NCBI GenBank assembly: GCA_039619475.1 | Contig: CM077115.1 | Location: 413,424,557-413,488,556 of the forward strand | DNA length: 64,000 nt | From: Icerya purchasi | Lineage: Eukaryota > Arthropoda > Insecta > Hemiptera > Monophlebidae | Direction of reading: 5' to 3' | Part shown: positions 34,090-45,220 of the stretch, in pieces | How positions within the stretch are numbered: the stretch's first letter is position 1 | Layout of the letters: every line of letters begins with the position of its first letter | Program-made: the position numbers and the translations under genes | Notes under the pieces: generated by a model | What the model was told of the DNA's origin: nothing | Seen by the model: the letters and a program-made list of their open reading frames with translations, nothing else | Databases searched by the model: none

Positions 34090-34612
34090 GGTAGATATAT
34101 GTGTCCTTTCCGACTGTGGATATATATCCGCTTTTCAACCCCAACTCCGGTGAAGTTACGTATCTTATATCTAATAAATCGCACTCTTCGCTGCGTATTC
34201 AACTCCAACTCCGCGTATTACTCGAAACGCACAAAGCCACAAAATGTCTTTGAACTTTGATAAAATAGCTAGTTTGCACCGCGTTAAAAACACCTAGAAA
34301 TTCGTGGATCATACATTACTCATCCAGATTTGAAAATGTTAAATTACACCATCGCTGTTATCTCTCTATGTAATTCCGTGAAACAGTAATGATGAGGCAA
34401 ATTTTGACAGTTTTGAGCGCAGTTGTTGCCTTTCGGAGTGGTGATATATCAAATCACTCCGCCAGAGGTGAATTCAACTGTGTCCGGAATGACAACATTT
34501 GTTCGTTGTGTGACGGCTTTCGGAGTTCAGATATATCGCCGGAGATATATCCCAGTGTGTCCGACCGCGGATGTGTTTCCGAGGATATAACTGTGTCCGG
34601 AGTTACTCATGC
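34090..34612 (+). repeat. Short dispersed repeats TTTCGGAGT / GATATATC / TGTGTCCG
   Basis: The phrases TTTCGGAGT, GATATATC and GTGTCCGxx recur in varying order (34095, 34120, 34432, 34478, 34520, 34540, 34558, 34585). The 75-codon frame across it follows the repeats and is unlikely to be a gene. Confidence 0.45.
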
Positions 34613-35324
34613 CTAGTTTTAATATGCTATTATTACGAAGCTGTTCGATCACAATTAAACGAATAAAATTTTTCGGACGCTTTACACCTATAAGAATTCT
34701 TCTATAATTATCAACAAATTATCTCGATTTCATGTATGATCTCATGCCTGTCCATGCGCGAAACATAATGACACGCAACAACACACAACAACAAACCGAT
34801 CTTTAAAATTAGGGCCATCTTATTTTAATCGAACTACTTAATCTTATCTGCAAGTCATAAATAGGACCCCGTTTGAAGAAAATTCTGGCTACGCCACACT
34901 GTGTCTGTCTACGATCAGTATAGTATATAAAAATCGTATTCAGTTTCAAATGTAATCTTGCTTGTACATTCACGTTTTGAATATAAAGTAACTGCCGCGA
35001 ACATCATAGATTTATACAACTAGAACGTAAGTCGCCTACGTTCAGGAACACTGAGTGCGGCACTACAAAATAAGACGGATCATATTTATTACTTAACATC
35101 GATAATATTTTAATCCGAATTTCAACGATTACTACAGAGAATGTTTTTAAATAAGTTTGAAAGTTCTAAAATCTGATAAACCCCTCGGCATGAGAAAGTT
35201 CTGTGGTGTTAGTTTGTTATTTTGCATTTTTTTTTTACAAATTAAGACATTTCAAATTTGAAAAATTAAAAGTATCGTACTACTACCATTTTAATATCTG
35301 TCGCCATTCTGGAAAATTCTACAT

Positions 35325-36987
35325 CAGAGTTTCCCAACCTTTTTTTCGTCGAGCCTCCCCGAATTATAAATAACATTTTTATGCCCCCCTTAATTTTTTC
35401 ATTAAAAAAAAAAACGCACATTATTTTAATGACACTTATTTATTTTAATTCGAATTTGTAGAAAATAAACTTTAACCAAATTTAAAACGTTTTTATCGAA
35501 ATAATGTATTATAATTGAAGTACTACTAATGAGATACTTGAGCTTGCATGTTCTGTACCAGTTGGTTGATTCTAGGTTCAGTTTCTGGCAGAGCTATCGT
35601 CAATCAATGGCAAGACGATTTCGCTGCTTAGTTTTAATTAAAACCAGAGCTGAAAACCCTGTCGCACATAAGTAAGTCGAAGAAAAAGGAACGATTATTC
35701 ACAAAAGCAAGAGAGGCAACTTTGAAATTAACAAGGAATCGTTTGATCCAAAATTTCTCCAATGTCAAGAGATGAAAGTCATCTTTCGTTGTCGAATCAA
35801 CCTTCATTTCTAGAAATTCTTTCTGAACTTGTTCTGGTAATTATAAGACATCAACAACAAATGAGTTTCTGTTCATGTGACATATTGGTGATTCTGAATT
35901 AATGTCTCGATAATATCGGTGAAATTCGTTTTCCAGCGCTTGCAAATGAGTTTATATTTTAACTTTGAAATCTTCGTCCAGTTTTTTTATTTTTAATTGC
36001 TTTGAATAGTCGAGAAAAAAATATTATTACATTTTCAGCAGATACCTTTTGATTCCAAAGTTGAAGCTTAGATATGAACCCTTGAATGTGATCATAGTTA
36101 CTTATTACAGTGCCGTTTCTGCCTTGAAGCTTCAAGTTTAGCTGATTAATAGCACTAAATATATCTGTTAAATAGGTCAACCTCCATTGAAATTGTTCAT
36201 TGTTGAATATTTTCAAAAAATCTATTTTTATCTTTGAACTCAAGAAAGAGGAGGACCTCTTCTTTCAATTCATAAAGGCGAGCCAACATGTTGCCCTTAG
36301 ACAACCAGCGTACTTCTGTGTGAAATAGAAGGACTCTGTGATCAGAATCAAGATCCTCGTAAACTAAATAATTGACTGTTCAAAGCGCTACTCCTGATGT
36401 AGTTTACGATCTTTATAGCGAAGTCCAGAGTTTGGCGTAATTTCTGTGGCAATGTTTTGGAAGCCAAAGCTTGTCGATGAATAAAACAATTAGTACACAC
36501 TATCGCGGAATTATTTTTCTTGAGCTTTTGAGCTAAGCCTGATCGTACACTTATCATTGCGGGGGCGCCATCTGTGCAAAGTCCAATGAGTTTATTCCAA
36601 TCCAAATCATTTTTTTCGATGAAATCAGGTATTGAATTAAATATATCTTCAGATTTAGTGCCTGCTGTAAACGATTGGGAGTACAAAATCTATTCTTCAG
36701 TGTGATCTCCACTGACGTAATGAACATAAACTATTAACTGTGCACAATTAACGATATCGGTGGATTCATCGCAACTAATACAAAAAATGGTGATAATTTT
36801 ACTTTGTTGATTATTTGTGAAAATTTTCAGATGCCTAAAAGGTAATTTTCGAAGGCATGTCACATTATTTATTGAGCATCCTTCGTCCGATGTTTAATTT
36901 ACGCGTTAAATTAATATTTCTTTCGTGCCTCCCTTGACATCTCTCTATGCCCCCCCAGGGGGTCTGCCCCCTGGTTGGGAACTCCTG
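35325..36987 (-). mobile_element. hAT DNA transposon, internally deleted, 1.66 kb
   Basis: Perfect 8-bp target duplication TTCTACAT at 35317-35324 and 36988-36995. Termini are inverted: CAGAGTTTCCCAACC at the left, the complement of CAGGAGTTCCCAACC at the right, a classic hAT end. The interior codes on the minus strand for transposase remnants. The transposase N-terminus with its BED finger is missing, so this copy is non-autonomous. Confidence 0.93.
35940..36830 (-). pseudogene. hAT transposase pseudogene (ZBED5/SCAND3-like group)
   Basis: Minus-strand segments in order: CDESTDIVNCAQL (catalytic-domain start), GTKSEDIFNSIPDFIEKNDL, LCTDGAPAMISVRSGL with the TDGAPAM motif, CTNCFIHRQALASKTLP with the conserved histidines, then after a frame change the WRLTYLTDIFSAINQLNLKL stretch found in ZBED5-like hAT proteins. 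Two main open parts are 36348-36686 and 35959-36243, with a stop between STDI and the TDGAPAM part and a frame change between the two. The N-terminal BED finger and probably the C-terminal dimerisation region are lost or unrecognisable. Inactive. Confidence 0.85.
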
Positions 36988-37551
36988 TTCTACATCATTA
37001 GCGGTACTGAAAAACTTCTTAAATTGTAGAACCCCTTTCTGGAATAACTTTTTTTGTCACGAACGTTCCTAAATTCATTCTTAATCCTGTTCCAAATGTG
37101 ACTCTTGGAACGGATACATTCTGATATTTTATAAATTTCTTTTTGTCGTGCCTACATTTCAGGGATAAACCAGGTGGATCAAATTGTGACCGTTTCCATT
37201 TCTATCGGTTTTATTTTTAACTATACACGTTTACTTACCTGGTATAACTTTGAGCTCTTATTAATGGGGGGGATGATTCTGAGTAATTACTATAATTCTT
37301 CAAGGTACACAGTTCTTTCGCTTCCGTCCGCGCGGGTAAAACTTTCTTCTTTCTTTTTTTATTTAAGCAATTTTTAAATCGAAAAGAGGCACACATATAT
37401 TACTAAAAACTGCTTTGATATTTAACGGTTGAAATCAAGCGGAATCTAAAATTGGAATAATTCACTTAACATCAAGAGCTGTTTTTAGTGGTTTTGTAAA
37501 TTAGAAAAAAACGAAAAACAAATTTTTATTTTTTTTTCATTTTTAGATCCC

Positions 37552-38990
37552 CCCCTTTGGGCACGTCAGCTAAGGACCTACATTCAAAAACAACAAGAAA
37601 GAAAAGAGCCGTCAGCTAAATTTTGATTCGGTCAGATATGGACAATATAAAGGAACTAACGGATGAAATAATGGATGGCGAGGAGAAGGACAAAATATAA
37701 GATGCACAATAAGGAGTCGGGAGCTTGAGTTTTAGCAGACAAGAATACAAGAATACAGAATACAACGTTCAACAGAAAGGAATGGACATTCAAAAAAGAT
37801 GTGATTGGCGTCGCAAATTGCCGCTTCATTTGGGTGGAGAGGGCAATTTGGAGAGGAGACAAGGGAAAAGCGAAAACGAGAGGAAGTCAGAGCAGAATGG
37901 CCAAAATGCAAGCGAATCATAGAAATGACAACAGAACGGGGAAGCGAAGGAAACTCAAAGAACACCGGGTATTAAAAGGAAGATTAGGTTGTACAGATAA
38001 ATAAAAGGATTGATCGTTACGAAAGGAGGAGGGGTAAATATCTGACTAAAGTTTGAAATGGAACTTAGTACATAAGGAATTCAAATTAGAGGATGGGACT
38101 TTTGTAAAGAAGGAACGAGAGGAAGTAGCAACTCGAGCCAAGGTATCCGCCATCTCATTAAATTCCTATGTGGCTGGGAACCCACAGCAAATCAACACGG
38201 ATGGAGTAGTGAGAAGAAAGGAGATGGACAAGACAGCGTATGCGAAGAATGATGAAATCGGAAGAGTGATCAGGAAAAGGGGAGCTGATCGCTTGAAGAA
38301 CACTCATGCAGTCTGAAATAATCAAATAATTAGAAAACCCGACGACTGGAAGAAATGAAGATAATAGAGCGTAGGCTAGTCATTAATTCGTTTATAAAGA
38401 TTGAACAGAAAGAAGGTCGACGAAATGATTCAGAGAAATTGAAATCCGGAAGGATAAAAGAAGCTCCAACACTATTTCCAGTAGTATTCTGTTTTAATTA
38501 GTTTCTCCCTCTCTCTCATTAACACAACATAATGCTGGGCAATGCCCTCGACTGGCGATCCCAAAAAAAAAAAAAAAAAGCTCCAACACCATGAGGTTCC
38601 CTGGAGTCATCCATGAAGATGGTTGCATGCGATGGAAATTGGGAATTGATAATGCTGTGGAATTCCTGTTGAATTATTGCCTGCGGAAGGGATTTGGAAA
38701 GTGAAGGTATAAAAAAAACACTGGGAGAATGGCAGAGATCGGCAAAGCTAAAAGAAAAAGCAGGAAGATAATTACCTGAGATTGTGTAAGGCTAAAAGGA
38801 ACTAAGGCGAAGGGAAATGAAAGCTAAAACAGGGATTTTCCTAGGCGTAAAACGCCAGTTCTTATAAATTGAGAGATAGGAATGAATGTACAGGACGTGA
38901 GTAGAAGACGTTTGGTGAAGAAACGATAGCCTAAAAAGCAAAATAAGAATGAAGATATTTATGAAAACTTCGAAATGATAAATGTAAATG
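37552..38990 (-). mobile_element. Minus-strand LINE fragment: RNase H and C-terminal zinc knuckle, 3' end
   Basis: Read on the minus strand from about 38700 there is an RNase H start (ATIFMDDSREPHGVG, normally FTDGS), then VPSHIGI-x-NEMADTLAR near 38170, then the C-terminal region HFGHSALTSSRFRFSL followed by a C-x-H-type knuckle (CPLHPNEAAICDANH and FFECP) at 37770-37880. An A-rich tail lies near 37515-37550. The reverse transcriptase itself is absent, which indicates 5' truncation or decay. The clade is R1/I/Jockey-like with RNase H. Interrupted by a later insertion at 38473-38578. A second copy lies at 44.67-46.62 kb. Confidence 0.75.
38473..38578 (+). mobile_element. 106-bp truncated retroelement insertion with target duplication
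   Basis: Flanked by AGCTCCAACAC on both sides (38462-38472 and 38579-38589), an 11-bp target duplication. The insert ends with a small stem (GGGC-AAT-GCCC near 38538), CGATCCC and an A-run. It is the extreme 3' end of a LINE or a SINE, in the plus orientation, inside the older minus-strand LINE fragment. Confidence 0.85.
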
Positions 38991-39054
38991 AATATGCCGA
39001 AAAAGGAAATATGAAAAGGGTCGAAATCGAAATATTCCAAAAGAAAAGTTAAAA

Positions 39055-40118
39055 ATGAGTAATGAAAAACGTATCGCGCAACGTTTGAATCTAATTAAAC
39101 AAGAGAGACAAATGTATTTATATCGTCTCTTAAAAATACGAAAACAGCTAAAACCCGTCAATTGGGAAAGCAGAGAAAAACAAAAAAAAAAAATCCTTCG
39201 AAGAGGTATTTTAGTTTGCCCGAGTTGTACTCTCAGCTGGTTTGGACAGGTGTGGTACATTTTTCCGTTTCCTGGTCGAAAATCAGTAAAGATTCGGTGG
39301 AAATGTTCGCAAAGCGAAGAAGAAAAATCAATAGTTACACGCAGGAAATCAGAAGTTAAGCAAAAAATTAAAAGTTATGCAAAAAGAGTCGCTTATGATT
39401 CGAAGCATCCCCGGTACTGCGTCAGACGTCAATAAAGCAACACGTAGTGAAGAGCAAAATCATAGTCCCGAGATAAATGATAGATTAAAGCAAATTGATA
39501 ACAACATTGCGGAAATGGTACACACCATGGAATTTCTATCGCACAAATACGACGAAACAATGAAAATTAACGAAACGATAATGGCGGAATTAAAATATTT
39601 GAGAGAGCAGGTGGCAAGGCTTACGTTAGAAACGCAAAAGAAAGATGAAAAAATTTTAGAACTAACGGCCACAGTACATCAATTAGAGCAGTACGGAAGG
39701 CGTGAGAATTTTGAGCTGCATATGGGGTGTGTCACAAGTTCAAAATGAAAATCTAGAAGATCATATTGTAATTAAAATATGCGCAAAAGTGAACTGCCCA
39801 ATGCAAAAGGATGATATCATCGTAGCAGTACATCGGCTCCCGGCTCGAAATAAAAACTTCCCCAGTCCCCGATAATAGTGAAGGCACATCGAAAAATTGT
39901 CGATGATTTGATGGTAACAAAAAAAGGCTCAGGTAATCTCGGACAAAGAGATAACAGGCAATGACAATTCCACGCTCAAAATTTTCCTGAACGAAAATTT
40001 ATCACGTTACTCTATAGGGCCTTATTTTGGGAAACTAAACAGAAGACGAAAATATTAGATGATCAGTTCACCTGGTTAAAGAACGGAAAAATTCACAAGA
40101 ACGATCCTTCCAAATAAG
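39055..40118 (+). pseudogene. LINE ORF1 (coiled-coil RNA-binding protein), frameshifted
   Basis: The N-terminal part (39055-39360) is Lys/Arg-rich. The frame at 39377-39748 has a heptad-rich coiled coil (residues about 40-105) ending in QLEQYGRRENFELH, the hallmark of ORF1 proteins of the Transposase_22/L1-like type. After a one-base shift near 39725 the protein continues with NENLEDHIVIKICAKVN, an AVHRLPAR segment, an IIVKAHRKIVDD segment and an FLNENLS-like segment up to about 40118. In this family ORF1 binds LINE RNA. At least three breaks. Confidence 0.7.
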
Positions 40119-40119
40119 A

Positions 40120-41013
40120 ACTGCGCACGATCTTAATAAAATCGTATAGTAGTACCTATTATACTTGTATATACTCGTATGTATAATCGATCCTTAATGT
40201 TTTCCAGATACCTTATTAGGTTAATAATATTTAAGAACAGCATCAGTTACGGTTCTCTCGTTATTATAGTTAAAATGCATAATTATTACTCTAGGTGTAA
40301 TGGATGTGTTATATGTGCGTTGTGTCGTAATACGTCGCCGGTTGGGCAGGGACGTGCTGTGCAGTGTGAGAGGTTTATGAGTGGAGGTGGAAAGAGAAGG
40401 AAGTTTGCCGGTGTTGCTCTGTGGCTACACTGGTTGATTAGAATGGCGATACGGTGGTTATATGGTAGTGATGTATGTGAAGGAGGTGATAATAGTGTGA
40501 CAGTGTGTGCGTGTACAATGTTGTATATATTTTCAACCAGTCGATTTAGTTACGGTTGAAGAAGAAGGAACGGGGGGGGGGTAAGAAACGAAATGATGTA
40601 GATGAGAGAGAAAAGCGTGAGCGCGATTTTGCATCAAGTGCACCAGTCACGCCGGAGACGCATCGATATTTTAAGGGATTTCTGGTGGCGGTGGTATTTC
40701 GTTCTCTTTTCCCGATGTAGATACATATTTCGCGTTATACTTGCATATTGTTTACAGGGCGGCGGTCGTCTGTAATGTGTGTGTGTGTCAGTCTACGGAA
40801 TTGTGCATATCCATTTAAAAGGCAGCTGTGCGAAGGAGGCGGCTTCACGTATATTTATGTGGATATATATACATATATACATGACGGTATATGTGTGTAT
40901 ATATAGATGTAAAGTAATCTATATAGACTGTTATGTGTATCTGTTAAGTACGGTGATTAACAGTGTAACGTCGATAACCATGTTCCGAATTACAATATGC
41001 GACAGCTTAATTT
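40120..41013 (+). other. Segment between LINE ORF1 and ORF2
   Basis: No clear motif. It includes a G-run at 40571, a TATATA/GTGTG-rich stretch at 40860-40930, and a 126-codon frame (40179-40559) of no recognisable family. It may be an untranslated spacer of the LINE or a separate insertion. Confidence 0.35.
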
Positions 41014-42108
41014 TTGACTTCTCTAATCCAGTATCGCAGTAAACAAAGCTGTAAGAATTATAGTAGTATCAAAAAATGGACTGATAACGTGAACAGCGTA
41101 CTAAATGTAAATAACACACTCCAAATTAATACGGAATTATTTCATGTGTTACACTTAAACATAAGAACTGTGAGGCGTAACTGGGATGAATTTATAACTT
41201 ACATTCACAGGTCATCTTTAAGTGTAATTGTATTAACTGAAATTAATATAAGTAAGGATGAATTAAATTCATATAATATAAATGGATTCACGAATATTGG
41301 ACTACAAAGACCTATTGGGTATAACGGAGGAATACTTGTGTTTATTAATAATAAGTTTAGATATCACGTTCGGGAAGTTAATAATAGGCCAAGTATGGAC
41401 CTGGTGATGATAGATATAGATATTTGCGAAAACAACCCTTTACGACTAATTGCTATATACAGATCACCGAGCAAAAACGTAGGCGAATTTATAAATGAAA
41501 CCGATTCACTTTTAAAAAAATTAGGTAATAAAGATAATTTCCTGTTTTGTGGTGATTTTAATATCGATTTATTGCTTCATAATGCACAGGTTGAGAACTT
41601 TTTAAATGTAATTTATGGGGCAGGAGGAGTACAGTTAATAAATGGAATTACGAGAGAAGAAGAACGGATCGATAGAAGTACTCAATCATGTATAGATAAC
41701 ATATTTATTAAGTATAATACAAATAAAATTACCTCGGGAATTATTAATTCGAAAATATCGGATCATTACATTATCTGTTGTGTGTTTAGTATCTTGAACC
41801 GGAATTGTAAAAATAATAGGAACTCTCTGAGATATGTTTTTGATGAAAAAAGGTTGCAGAATAAGATAATTAATTATAACTGGAAGGAGGTAACTACTTC
41901 CTCAACGATAGGAAATATGTATGAGCAGATACACTCAGTTTTTAAGAGCTTTTACAAAGAATGCAAGTTGGAAGTACGGGAGAGTAAAAAATTGACTAAA
42001 TACTATCCTAAAAATGAATGGATGAGTCAAAAAATAATCAATTTTATGAAAATCAGAGATCAGTACTTTAAACTTAGTAAAGGAAATAGAACCATTGATT
42101 CGATATAA
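41014..42108 (+). pseudogene. LINE ORF2, endonuclease part
   Basis: 364-codon frame with an EEP (APE-type) endonuclease: HVLHLNIRTVRRNWDEF at the start, VLTEINIS (metal-binding Glu), YNGGILVFINN, LIAIYRSPS, FCGDFNIDLL (GDFN) and SDHYIICCVF (SDH) in order. The catalytic residues are all present. The frame ends by a shift near 42100 and the polypeptide continues in other frames towards the reverse transcriptase. The domain nicks target DNA to prime reverse transcription. Confidence 0.85.
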
Positions 42109-43640
42109 AAATTTATTTAGAAAATATCGAAATATAGTTACAACAGAAATAAGGAATGCAAAACAGAAATTTTACCAAAATCAAATAGTGAAGGCAAATA
42201 ATGATAGTAAAAAAGTGTGGAATGTAATTAACAATATCGTTAATAAAAAAAAACAAAACAACAATAGATGACTTCATTATAAAACATTTTGGGAATTCTG
42301 CTATAGTAGCTGATCAATTTAGTGACTACTTTATGCGTTCAGTAGAACAACATAGACACAAATGTCACATTCGGTTATTGAATACGAACTCTGATAATTT
42401 CATCTTGTCTTCCTTTTATATTCCACCTGCTAATAAATCCCAAATAGAAATAATAATTAACGATCTAAAAGTTTATAAGGCACCTGGATGGGATGAAATT
42501 AGGGTGCAAGATATTAAACATAACTCAAATATCTTTATTCCTATTTTGACTAACATGGTCAGCTATTCCATAAAGGAAGCTAACACTCCAGACGGGCTTA
42601 CCAAAGGTATTATTAGACCGATATATAAAAAAGGAGTGAAAAATCAATTTGAAAATTACCGACCAATAACAATAACATCTGTAATAGCTAAAATCTTAGA
42701 ACACTACATTGATAAACATTTAGGAAATTATGTGGAAAAAAACAACTTACTATATGAAAATCAACGCGGTTTTAGAGAAAAAAGATCCACGATAACATTA
42801 TTGAGAACGATTGTAAATAATATTAATACAGGACTATCGATGGGGAATCAGTTTTTAATTACATTTATTGACCTATCCAAAGCGTTTGATTTAGTTGATC
42901 ATGAATTATTGATCAAGGACCTAGAAAGTCTGGGCATTAAAAATAATCAACTTAAGTGGTTTCGAAATTATATAACAAATAGAAAAAACATGGTCAAAAT
43001 TGCAGGGAATAAAAGTAATGAAAAAACTATTCAATATGGCGTAGGTCAGGGTACCGTATTGGCTCCTATGCTTTTTCTCATTTATACTAACTCGTTATGC
43101 AAGCATATTAAAAATGCCAAGGTATACGCTTTTGCTGATGATATTGCTTTATTAATTGAGCACAAAAATTTAGAGATTATGGAAAAATTATTACAAGAGG
43201 ATGTAGAGATAATTTGAGTAAATGGGCACATGATAGGAAGTTATGTATAAAATATAAACAAATCAAAAGTATTACACGTTCGGAATAATTCTAAACATAA
43301 CACACGCGGCCCGCGAATTGTCTTTCATAATAGCCTTCACGAGCTTCATAAAAATATCAATATCTATGTTTCTGTCCACTATTAGAGAACGTTCATGACA
43401 TTAAATATCTAGGTATATATATTGATAAATCCTTGAACTGGAAAAAACACATTCAAAGTTTAAACTCGAAATTAAGACAGACAATTCCAGCTTTATATAA
43501 AATAAAGCAGGTACTATCATATCGAATTCTACGTATATACTATAATTCAATAATAATGTCTAGAATATTATATGGAATTCAAATATATTATGTGAGGCTA
43601 AGAAAACAGAAATAAATAAAATAAGTAAAATACAGAAGAG
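42109..43640 (+). pseudogene. LINE ORF2, reverse transcriptase part
   Basis: After a frame-shifted linker (42109-42332, two shifts, one at an A-run near 42250), a 294-codon frame holds reverse-transcriptase motifs: PGWDEI, IRPIYKKGVKNQFENYRPI, ENQRGFREKRST, LITFIDLSKAFDLVDHELL, GVGQGTVLAPMLFLIY and YAFADDIAL, the catalytic FADD box. It stops at 43217. Thumb-region remnants (YLGIYIDKSLNWKKHI-like and the YNSIIMSRILYGI segment) continue in shifted frames to about 43640. No RNase H is seen. Confidence 0.85.
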
Positions 43641-44317
43641 GTGTTTGAAACTTATACTACCCTACTGGAAGAAAAACGACTCTGGATCAACATAGTGGAA
43701 GGAAAATGATGAAATGTCTCCCAAGATGTACTATTTCTATTATAGATTACTAGAATTTAATGTCAATAATATAAAATTACCATCCAGGGAAAAATTCGGT
43801 TAACAAGAAACCAAAGTAATACATATTACATCTATCCCCGGGGGTAAATTTACGAATTGACAACACTGGTGATTCAGTTTTAATTAATTTAAATAAGTAC
43901 AATCCCTAATCATATACTAGAGGAAAAAAAAATTGGTGCGTGGAAAAATGAGGTGCAAAAATGGTTGAAGGAATGGTGCAAAGACTGAAGATCCAAGTCT
44001 CGTACTTTATCTCATTACTATTTGATGGTTCTTTTCTGTTTACGGTTTTGTTAGTTTTTGACTTTGTCGTGTCCTTCCTGGATTTTAGGCTCTCACTGAT
44101 CATGCTTTATTTCGATTATAAATATTAAGCTGTCTGCATATATTGGTATTCAGATGGATATTACGCGGCATTTTTTATTTTTTTGCCATACATATATATG
44201 CTATTACTTTAATATAAATAATGCTAAGTCTGTTATTATTGTTAGTTTCGAAATAATTTAAGTTAGTTTTAATTTATTGTACTATATACCTATTATAATA
44301 AACGTTGATAAGAGTGT

Positions 44318-44360
44318 TGGGCACTCACACAACGGGCATATTTGCCCTGTGAGACCCACA
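44318..44360 (+). other. 3' stem-loop of the 39-44-kb LINE
   Basis: Outer stem CTCACA/TGTGAG, inner stem GGGC/GCCC, then ACCCACAACTTATT and an A-run. The equivalent hairpin at 21054-21083 has CCCACA/TGTGGG, a paired change that keeps the stem, which supports a functional RNA structure, probably the reverse-transcriptase recognition site. Confidence 0.65.
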
Positions 44361-44868
44361 ACTTATTCTATAAAAAAAAAAAAAAAAAATTGACTTCGTC
44401 GCAATTACGTATTTTTCCTGGAAAAGTTTGTAAATTGAAAAAGTTTAAAAAACGAATTTTCTTAGTTTTATTAGCGTTTTTATTTCCCGCGGAATAAGTA
44501 TATTTTTTTAAACAACATTTATCGGAAGTCAAAATCGAAATTTAGAAATTTTTTAACACGTTTTTTTTTTTTGGTTCTTTTTTTCTCGAATAATTATAGT
44601 CGAAATTTTGTACCCCATAGATTCCGATAGGTAAGAGGAAAATAATTTCTTTTCTGATTATTAATTTTTTGGGCACGTCAATCAAGGGGAACTCTAGCCA
44701 AAAACAAAGAGAAGGAAGAGAGCCGTCAGCTAAATTTTTATTCGATCAGACACATTATAAAGGGGAACATTAATGAAAGGACAGAATGTAAGACGCGCAA
44801 TAAGGAGCGTAGCAAACCCGCGCTTCAGCAGACAAAAATATAGAACACAACGTTCCGAAGAAAGAGAT

Positions 44869-45104
44869 GCCCTTTGATCCTGCAGAGCTGAACTATACCG
44901 GTGATATCACATCTTATTCGAATGACCCTTTACTTCCTCTGAACGCACTACCCTTTATTCCAATATTCCGTGTCATAGACTCCCTACGCCATTTTCATAT
45001 AGTTCCTTTGTTAGTCTCCTTTATTTTCTCAATTTCTAATCTTTTCCGTATATAATGTGCAATTCTCTGCGTTGGGTAAGTTCCACCGTTGACGTGCACG
45101 GGGG
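44869..45104. mobile_element. 236-bp unidentified insertion in the LINE fragment
   Basis: Bounded by GAAAGAGATG on the left and GAAAGGGATG on the right, a 10-bp near-duplication, at exactly the point where the other LINE copy is continuous. The insert includes a 62-codon frame with no recognised motif and ends GTTGACGTGCACGGGG. Family unknown. Confidence 0.55.
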
Positions 45105-45220
45105 AAAGGGATGGACATTCAAAGAGATCAGTGTCGCAAACCGCTGATTCATTCGGACGGAGAGGGCAATATGGAGAAGAAACTAAGGAGAGTCAATGTA
45201 ACGGGAGGATGGTAGAAGAG

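Larger units (their letters stand above)
39055..44390 (+). mobile_element. Near-full-length LINE (CR1/L2-like), degraded
   Basis: Contains ORF1 with a coiled coil, a long intermediate segment (40120-41013), ORF2 with EEP endonuclease and reverse transcriptase, and a 3' untranslated region ending in a stem-loop (CTCACA 44324-44329 with TGTGAG 44348-44353, inner GGGC/GCCC) and an A-run at 44372-44389. The 5' boundary is uncertain. Several frameshifts make it inactive. Confidence 0.8.

Noticed and set aside
39460..39672. 70-codon minus-strand frame inside LINE ORF1
   Set aside because: It is the shadow of the coiled-coil ORF1 on the plus strand.
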